DNA from: Geobacter sp. UBA698
Lineage (GTDB): Bacteria > Desulfobacterota > Desulfuromonadia > Geobacterales > Pseudopelobacteraceae
Direction: 5' to 3'
NCBI GenBank assembly: GCA_002298925.1
Contig: DBMM01000110.1
Location: forward strand, 1 to 10,315
DNA length: 10,315 nt
The notes beneath the pieces were generated by a model that saw only the letters and a program-made list of their open reading frames with translations, was not told the DNA's origin and did no database searches. Below are positions 6,281-10,315 of this stretch, piece by piece (positions within the stretch are counted from its first letter, which is position 1; each line of letters begins with the position of its first letter). A program made the position numbers and the translations under genes.

Positions 6281-7663
6281 TCAGCCGGTTCTGCGTACTC
6301 GATAAAAGCGCCCTTTGATTTTGTTCCTCCCCAGGCAGGCCAGGGCCTGATCGATGCTCTGGCGCATGATCGCCACGTAGGTCTGGAAATCGAAGACATC
6401 GATCCGGCCGACCTCGCTCCCGGCGATGCCCCCCTCGCCGGTCAGGGCGCCCAGAATATCTCCGGGGCGCAGTTTGTTCTTGCGGCCGCCGTCGATGCAG
6501 ATGGTCACCATGGCCGGCAACGGTGGCCGGCCCGTCGCCGCCGTCAGCGCGTCAAGCTCGCCGCGGGTGATTGTGCTCCCCAGCGCATCCTCAATGGCAC
6601 TGATCAGCCGGCTTTCCCGGGCTGTCACCAGGCTTATTGCCAGCCCCTGTCCTCCGGCCCGGCCGGTGCGGCCGATGCGGTGGGTATGGATCTCCGGGTT
6701 GCGGGACAGCTCGTAATTGATCACCGCCGGCAGTTCCTTGATGTCCAGCCCCCGGGCGGCCACATCGGTCGCCACCAGTACCGAGGCGCTCCGGTTGGCA
6801 AAACGGACCAGCACCTGATCCCGCTCACGCTGCTCCAGGTCGCCATGGATGGCCAGGGCCGCGAAGCCCCGCTCCAGCAGGTCGGCGGCCACCTGCTGGC
6901 ATTCCAGCTTGGTGTTGCAGAAGACCAGGGTCGACTCCGGGCGATAGTGCCCCAGGACGCGCGCCACCGCTTCGCTGCGTTCATCCCTGTCAACTTCGTA
7001 GAAGAGCTGCTCGATGGAGCCCTCGTCATGGGCTTCATCCACACTGACCTCGTGTGGTTCGTGCTGGAACGCCGCGCTCATGGCGGTAATCGAATCCGGG
7101 TAGGTGGCGGAAAACAGCAGGGTCTGCTTTTTAGGCGGGGTGGCGGCGATCAGGGCGTCGATCTCCTCCTGAAAGCCCATGTCGAGCATGCGGTCGGCCT
7201 CGTCCAGCACCAGGGTGCGCAAGGCGGACAGATCAAGGCTCTTGCGGCGCAGATGGTCGAGCAGGCGGCCGGGGGTGCCGACCACCACGTGGGCGCCATG
7301 CTCCAGGGAACCCAGCTGGGGGCCGAAGGGGACGCCGCCGCAGAGCGTCAGGATCCTGATGTTGTCGGTAAAACGGGCCAGACGGCGCAACTCCTTGCCG
7401 ACCTGATCGGCCAGCTCGCGGGTCGGGCAGAGCACCAGGGCCTGCACCCGCAGGGATGACGCCTCCAGGTGCGTTAGCAGGCCGATGCCAAAGGCCGCGG
7501 TCTTGCCGCTGCCGGTCTTGGCCTTGGCGATTACGTCCTTGCCGGCCAGGATCAGCGGCAGGCTGTGGGCCTGAACCGGCGTCATCTCGGCATAGCCGAG
7601 GGAGGCCAGATTCTTGAGCATGGCTGCTTTCAGGTGCAGTGATGAAAATGCTTTCTGGTTCAT
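6281..7663 (-). CDS. dbpA: ATP-dependent RNA helicase DbpA (DEAD-box, 23S rRNA-specific)
   Basis: A 460-residue DEAD-box helicase. DbpA is recruited to hairpin 92 of 23S rRNA and remodels the large ribosomal subunit during assembly. Motifs in order: Q motif MTPVQ (27-31), Walker A AKTGSGKT (48-55), PTRELA (80-85), GG (109-110), TPGR (130-133), DEAD (154-157), SAT (185-187), VATDVAARGLD (297-307) and HRIGRTGR (328-335). The C-terminal domain from about 385 (VTICIDGGRKNKLRPGDILGALTG ... KIKGRFYRVR) is the DbpA-specific RRM-like rRNA-binding domain, which distinguishes it from RhlE, SrmB and DeaD. I chose ATG 7663 because it matches the family N-terminus and has GAGAGAG 7-8 bases upstream; an in-frame ATG at 7681 has no ribosome site. 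A terminator-like leader sits directly upstream (7681-7830), suggesting attenuation. srkA follows 60 bases downstream. Confidence 0.97.
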   Translation of the reverse strand: MNQKAFSSLHLKAAMLKNLASLGYAEMTPVQAHSLPLILAGKDVIAKAKTGSGKTAAFGIGLLTHLEASSLRVQALVLCPTRELADQVGKELRRLARFTDNIRILTLCGGVPFGPQLGSLEHGAHVVVGTPGRLLDHLRRKSLDLSALRTLVLDEADRMLDMGFQEEIDALIAATPPKKQTLLFSATYPDSITAMSAAFQHEPHEVSVDEAHDEGSIEQLFYEVDRDERSEAVARVLGHYRPESTLVFCNTKLECQQVAADLLERGFAALAIHGDLEQRERDQVLVRFANRSASVLVATDVAARGLDIKELPAVINYELSRNPEIHTHRIGRTGRAGGQGLAISLVTARESRLISAIEDALGSTITRGELDALTAATGRPPLPAMVTICIDGGRKNKLRPGDILGALTGEGGIAGSEVGRIDVFDFQTYVAIMRQSIDQALACLGRNKIKGRFYRVRRTG

Positions 7664-7680
7664 GGGGGTACTCTCTCTCA

Positions 7681-7830
7681 TTCTGCGCTCACAAAAAAAC
7701 CACAGGATTGTCCCTGTGGTTCAGACGCATGGCAAATATAGCATGGTACGGCTTGGGGAGCAATTCATTAGCACTGGCCGACGGCAGCGGCGCTGTCCGA
7801 CCGGGTCCGGCAGGGCGACGTTTTTTGAAG
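7681..7830 (-). ncRNA. dbpA leader element, copy 1 of a duplicated ~150-base motif
   Basis: This stretch, read on the - strand, aligns along its whole length with 8293-8452. Shared blocks include TCTGCGC-CACAAAAAAA, TTGTCCC-GTGGTTCAG, ATATAGC, GGAGCAATT and GGCGCTGTC (given as + strand). Identity looks like roughly 70% by eye; it was not computed. It ends in an intrinsic-terminator hairpin just before the dbpA start, and the similarity with copy 2 runs on to the start codon. A 5' hairpin is also possible around GCCGCTGCCGTCGGC (- strand). The layout is that of a cis-acting leader RNA controlling the helicase. I do not recognise a named RNA family. I find no promoter of its own, so transcription probably comes from the 79-residue gene upstream. 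Confidence 0.55.
7693..7721 (-). terminator. Intrinsic terminator/attenuator just before dbpA
   Basis: On the - strand AACCACAGGG and TCCTGTGGTT form a ten-pair stem (one G-U) closed by an ACAA loop, and seven T residues run from the stem base. It lies 30 bases before the dbpA ATG. It could end the transcript of the 79-residue gene, and to express dbpA polymerase must read through it or start after it. Confidence 0.8.
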
Positions 7831-7854
7831 CGTGTCTCCTGCTGCTCGAATTCC

Positions 7855-8094
7855 CTACGGTTCACTCCTCGGGGCCGGTTTCCGGCGGGGCGCTTCCAGC
7901 AGCGGCTTGAGAAATCTGTCAAAGGTGGTCCGTTGCTTGGCGGTCAGCAGGTCGAGGTCCCCATTGTTATCGAGTAAAAAAGTGCCGACGCCAATGACGG
8001 TTTTTGTCAGATAGCCGCTCCCGGAAACGAGTTTTTCAATTTCAGCGCTTCGTTTGCTCAACAGGGTGTTCAGTGCGTACAGGTCGAGTTCCAT
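7855..8094 (-). CDS. Conserved-looking small protein of unknown function, 79 aa
   Basis: Not recognised. The 79-residue product is probably cytoplasmic: no signal peptide or membrane segment. It begins with an amphipathic helix (LYALNTLLSKRSAEIEKLVSG, about 5-25). A mixed middle follows (GYLTKTVIGVGTFLLDNNGDLDLLTAKQ). A second helix (RTTFDRFLKPLLEA, about 55-68) leads into a short basic, proline-rich tail (PRRKPAPRSEP). That it is a real gene is supported by GGAGA seven bases before the ATG and by a near-consensus promoter at 8133-8161 with a short leader. Read on the - strand it is followed after 24 bases by the dbpA leader element and terminator, so it may be the first gene of a dbpA-srkA transcript or a stand-alone gene that uses that terminator. 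The NNGDLDLL segment resembles an acidic loop, but I make no metal-binding claim. Confidence 0.75.
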   Translation of the reverse strand: MELDLYALNTLLSKRSAEIEKLVSGSGYLTKTVIGVGTFLLDNNGDLDLLTAKQRTTFDRFLKPLLEAPRRKPAPRSEP

Positions 8095-8132
8095 GTTCTG
8101 TTCTCCAGCAAGTAAATTTATGTTTTCATGAG

Positions 8133-8161
8133 AGTATAAAAGATTGTGCGCTGAGGTTCAA
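8133..8161 (-). promoter_or_regulatory. Sigma70 promoter of the 79-aa gene
   Basis: On the - strand TTGAAC (8161-8156) and TATACT (8138-8133) are separated by exactly 17 bases; each box matches five (-10) or four (-35) consensus positions. The start site would be near 8126, giving a leader of about 30 bases that ends in a good ribosome site. It is one of the two clearest promoters in the window and the best candidate to drive dbpA-srkA through the attenuator. Confidence 0.75.
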
Positions 8162-8241
8162 GGCAGGAGAGACAGGAAGTGAAATTGTCCTTGAAACCTG
8201 CCGATGAAATCAACCTGTGGCAAAATCGGCCGACTTTTGAA

Positions 8242-8277
8242 TCAGGTCCGCAACCTCGGAATCCAGTCAGGTGCCAT
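8242..8277 (-). other. 11-codon mini-ORF behind a strong ribosome site (copy 2)
   Basis: After the copy 2 element, GGAGGAG (8291-8285) sits seven bases before ATG 8277, in the same relative position as the dbpA start after copy 1. The frame encodes only MAPDWIPRLRT before TGA. It may be the remnant start of a lost gene or a short translated peptide. The 80 bases between it and the 79-aa gene promoter show no helicase-like sequence in any frame I checked. Confidence 0.35.
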
Positions 8278-8292
8278 GGGGTGACTCCTCCA

Positions 8293-8452
8293 GTCTGCGC
8301 CCACAAAAAAAAACCACGAGGGTTGTCCCAGTGGTTCAGGCGCTCATCAGATATAGCTGGAAAAGGCTCGCGGAGCAATTTCATAGCCGCGCCCGGCGGT
8401 AACGGCGCTGTCGGGTCGGGCTTCACTGGCTGCCGGGGCGCCATTTATCAAG
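8293..8452 (-). ncRNA. Orphan leader element, copy 2 of the dbpA-leader motif
   Basis: Second copy of the motif seen before dbpA, on the same strand about 600 bases upstream. It has the same order of blocks, the same ACAA-looped terminator, and a possible 5' stem, GCGCC with GGCGC around GTTACCGCCG (- strand). Differences from copy 1 include a longer T run (nine against seven) and about ten extra bases near the 5' end. No long gene follows it; the next full gene, the 79-aa protein, has its own promoter. The bases between this element and the lysine-rich gene (8453-8553) hold only a weak promoter candidate. Function as a leader or small RNA is inferred. Confidence 0.55.
8305..8336 (-). terminator. 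Intrinsic terminator in copy 2
   Basis: On the - strand AACCAC pairs with GTGGTT and GGG with CCC around an ACAA loop, with a small internal mismatch (T opposite TC). Nine T residues extend from the stem base. Compared with copy 1 the stem sequence has changed but the fold, loop and T tract are kept. It could also be the 3' end of the lysine-rich gene transcript. Confidence 0.75.
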
Positions 8453-8471
8453 GATGACAACCCCGAATCAA
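8444..8471 (-). promoter_or_regulatory. Weak promoter candidate for copy 2
   Basis: On the - strand TTGATT (8471-8466) and GATAAA (8449-8444) are 16 bases apart, four of six matches each. This would start a transcript at the 5' edge of the repeated motif near 8437. The equivalent place in copy 1 has CTTCAAAAAACG and no comparable -10 box. Confidence 0.3.
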
Positions 8472-8553
8472 GCCGTATGGTTTTAGAACGGCAGGCACAG
8501 TCAAATCAGCTCAACTTCCTGTCGGCCCCTTCCATCATTGACGCTCTCAGTTA

Positions 8554-8658
8554 TTATTTCTTTTCAGCTTTTTTGATCTTTTTTTCAGCCTTTTTTTCCT
8601 TGGGGGTTTTAAGCGGGTCTTTTTTAGTTTCTTTCTTGCTGTCCACGCCTTTGCTCAT
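8554..8658 (-). CDS. Lysine-rich 34-residue small protein
   Basis: A short gene encoding MSKGVDSKKETKKDPLKTPK followed by EKKAEKKIKKAEKK: 34 residues, 15 of them Lys, with Glu and Asp spaced between and no aromatic residue or Cys. AAGGAG lies eight bases before the ATG, and two consecutive stop codons (TAATAA) end it. A disordered, strongly basic cytoplasmic protein is expected; nucleic-acid or ribosome binding is a guess. The A-rich codons (mostly AAA) make the region much more AT-rich than its neighbours. The opposite strand is open as a hydrophobic shadow that is not credible. It lies between the S41 peptidase and the copy 2 element, about 100 bases before that element. An extended -10 promoter candidate is upstream at 8719-8727. 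Confidence 0.7.
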   Translation of the reverse strand: MSKGVDSKKETKKDPLKTPKEKKAEKKIKKAEKK

Positions 8659-8718
8659 GACTTTTGCTCCTTATCACGTACGGTTATTGCTGCATCCAAC
8701 ATATACACGGATAAAGAC

Positions 8719-8727
8719 ACTATAGCA
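8719..8727 (-). promoter_or_regulatory. Extended -10 promoter candidate for the lysine-rich gene
   Basis: On the - strand TGCTATAGT gives an extended -10 (TGn plus TATAGT), about 60 bases before the ATG. No good -35 box is present, as is usual for extended -10 promoters. The remaining bases 8728-8869, between this site and the S41 stop, show nothing I can support. Confidence 0.4.
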
Positions 8728-8869
8728 CTTATTGGAACGTAAGCGGTTTTAATTCCTGCCATAGCTGTCAATCGTCTGTTCCCCATGACCTGCCGCCTGC
8801 CCGCAGCGCTCAAAGAACGGCTCCCGATGCCGTGCGAAAAGCACATTCTCTGCCTGCCCACCTGCCACC

Positions 8870-10207
8870 TCACTTCAGCAGCTTGAGCCCCGGTTTCCGT
8901 TCGATCAGCTGTGCATCTCCGCTGATGGGGATGATGCTGGTCAGCGCCCGCTTGGGCAGCGTGACAGCCGCAGTGGGCGGGCAGCTGCCGTTGCCCATAT
9001 AGTAGAGTGCCGCGTTCAGGCGGGCCTCACGGCTGTCCCCCAAGGGGTTATTCAGGTCGTCGGATACCGGGCAGGTGGGTGAAAAGCCCGACTTGTAATC
9101 ATCCGTGCCATTAGCGTTGACGCCTTCGAACTGAAGGGCGAAATAGGCCTGCTGATCGTAATCGGTCTGGATGGAGCCATAGGGTTTGCCGCAGGTCATC
9201 CCGCCGATCAGGACGACCTGGACATGGGGCAGGAGACCGTTGATGACCGCCTCGCTGGCCGAGCAGGTGTTCGGGCCGGTCAGGACAAAGACCCGGCTCA
9301 GGCCGAGCATGGGGAGCGGGGCACCCTTGCTGTCCTGGGCAGTGAAGGTGAAGGTGTACTGCGGGTCATAGGTCTTTTCAGGGTGTTTGCCGTTGAACAG
9401 CAACTTCTCGAAGACTTTGCCCTGCACGGATGCTCCGGCGACCATCGAGGCCAGCTCCCTGGCGATGTAGAGGTAGCCGCCGGAGTTGTAGCGCAGGTCC
9501 AGCACCAGTTCGCCGACCCTCTGCTGCTTGAGGAACGTCACAGCAGCGATGAGCGCCGCTTCGGAGGTGGAGAGGTGCTCGTTGAACAGGAGATAGCCGG
9601 CCTTGGCGCCGCCCGCCAGGGTGAGAATCAGCGCAGGCTCAACGGTGGTGGTGGAAAATGTTGCCGAACTGATATCGGTAATCCGGGTGGTGTCCGTGCC
9701 GGGAACCCGGAACGTCAGGTTGAGCGGGACGCCCGTCTGGCCGGGATAGAGAGCGCCATTCACATAGGAACTGCTAGCGGTTGCAACCGCCTGGCCGTTA
9801 ATCGCCTTGACCTCGCTACCACGGGTGATCGCAGCGGCCGCCGGCGAATTGGGATCCACATAATAGGCGTACAGACGGCCGGTTGCCGCCCAGCCCCATT
9901 TCACGCCGTAACCTGTTTCCAGTCCCCCTTGCAGTCCGCTTACCGCCTTGGCCAGCGGCAAGCTGAAGCTGAAGCGGTCCCGTGACTTCACCAGCAGGGC
10001 GTCGAAATAATCGGGGGCGGTGGCGTAGCTGGAGGGGGGAACGCTGATGATCTCGTCGTACCAGAGGTAGACGTCATCCAGGTGGCCACGTACCCAGGTT
10101 TTTTGAACATCCTGGGCAGAATTCGCGCTGGTGGGGGATGAACCGCCACCGCCGCATCCGGTCAGCAGCGACAGTCCGGCAAGGATCAGAAGTAATCGTT
10201 TGTACAT
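8870..10207 (-). CDS. S41-family peptidase, PDZ-containing lipoprotein
   Basis: A 445-residue exported serine peptidase of the C-terminal-processing (S41) type. A lipoprotein signal is clear: MYKRLLLILAGLSLLTGC, lipobox LLTGC with Cys18, followed by Gly/Ser linker residues, so it should be anchored in the envelope. A helical N-domain comes first (to about 90), then a PDZ-like region (about 92-165, YVDPNSPAAAAITRGSEVKAINGQ). The peptidase domain has DLRYNSGG (237-244), Ser316 in CSASE and Lys341 in TCGKPYG. The Ser-Lys spacing of 25 matches that of E. coli Prc (Ser430/Lys455). Mature cysteines 315 and 339 sit right beside the catalytic Ser and Lys region. Start: ATG 10207 has AAAGG four bases upstream; ATG 10219 is possible but follows a C8 tract without a ribosome site. 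Substrate unknown. The 108 bases upstream show no clear promoter. Confidence 0.9.
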   Translation of the reverse strand: MYKRLLLILAGLSLLTGCGGGGSSPTSANSAQDVQKTWVRGHLDDVYLWYDEIISVPPSSYATAPDYFDALLVKSRDRFSFSLPLAKAVSGLQGGLETGYGVKWGWAATGRLYAYYVDPNSPAAAAITRGSEVKAINGQAVATASSSYVNGALYPGQTGVPLNLTFRVPGTDTTRITDISSATFSTTTVEPALILTLAGGAKAGYLLFNEHLSTSEAALIAAVTFLKQQRVGELVLDLRYNSGGYLYIARELASMVAGASVQGKVFEKLLFNGKHPEKTYDPQYTFTFTAQDSKGAPLPMLGLSRVFVLTGPNTCSASEAVINGLLPHVQVVLIGGMTCGKPYGSIQTDYDQQAYFALQFEGVNANGTDDYKSGFSPTCPVSDDLNNPLGDSREARLNAALYYMGNGSCPPTAAVTLPKRALTSIIPISGDAQLIERKPGLKLLK

Positions 10208-10315
10208 GCGGCCTTTCATGTCTTGAGGGGGGGGAGCGAGAACACTTGCAACATAGCTCCCGGGATTACGTCTTGAAAAGCATTTTTAATGTAACAGTAG
10301 CTCAGCAAACTAATT

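Noticed and set aside
5756..7459. Long + strand frame of 567 codons
   Set aside because: It lies antisense to dbpA and the start of srkA, both with complete family motifs; it is the usual GC-rich shadow and has no domain of its own.
8118..8444. 108-codon - strand frame across copy 2, sharing a LNHxDNP stretch with the frame across copy 1
   Set aside because: The similarity comes from the repeated RNA element. The differing A-run lengths (nine against seven) break the frame between copies, which argues against coding.
8477..8725. 82-codon hydrophobic + strand frame that looks like a membrane protein
   Set aside because: The Phe/Leu richness is simply the antisense of the AAA/AAG codons of the lysine-rich gene, which has a proper ribosome site.
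8655..8873. 72-codon - strand frame starting GTG at the S41 stop
   Set aside because: Arg/Ser-rich, no family resemblance, and it overlaps the promoter and start of the lysine-rich gene.
9224..9985. 253-codon + strand frame
   Set aside because: Antisense to the S41 peptidase, no recognisable domain or ribosome site.

Overview
The window reads as chromosomal housekeeping and accessory DNA from a GC-moderate Gram-negative bacterium. The most likely source is a member of the Geobacter/Pelobacter group (Desulfuromonadota). This placement is inferred from the overall feel of the proteins and codon use (GC-rich third positions, hemE beside small metalloprotein genes, a lipoprotein S41 peptidase), not from a database search. 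I see no tRNA, rRNA, CRISPR array, transposase, prophage gene or plasmid function.

Left half, + strand (1-5161): a SlyD-type FKBP prolyl isomerase (73-534); a GC-rich hairpin; a small S4-domain RNA-binding protein (705-920); then uroporphyrinogen decarboxylase hemE (1120-2142) with its own sigma70-like promoter (978-1007). After a long GGGACC-type hairpin come three closely packed genes: a VOC/glyoxalase-fold protein (2218-2571), a WbuC-like cupin whose ATG abuts the previous stop (2572-3039), and a secreted SH3-like protein that probably starts at TTG (3059-3739). A PLP-dependent class I/II aminotransferase (3793-5097) closes the block and is followed by a textbook Rho-independent terminator (5122-5161).

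Right half, - strand (5234-10207): read in the direction of transcription, an S41-family lipoprotein peptidase (10207-8870), a 34-residue lysine-rich protein (8658-8554), a 79-residue uncharacterised protein with a near-consensus promoter (8094-7855), the DEAD-box RNA helicase dbpA (7663-6281) and the stress-response kinase srkA (6220-5234). dbpA and srkA form a likely operon with a 60-base gap.

The most unusual signal is a pair of related elements of about 150-160 bases on the - strand (7681-7830 and 8293-8452). Each ends in an intrinsic-terminator hairpin with an ACAA loop and a U tract. Copy 1 lies directly before the dbpA start codon. Copy 2 carries a strong Shine-Dalgarno and an ATG in the same place, but leads only into an 11-codon ORF. 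I read them as leader RNAs, probably transcription-attenuating, of an RNA-helicase gene, with one copy orphaned. This is a hypothesis from sequence alone.
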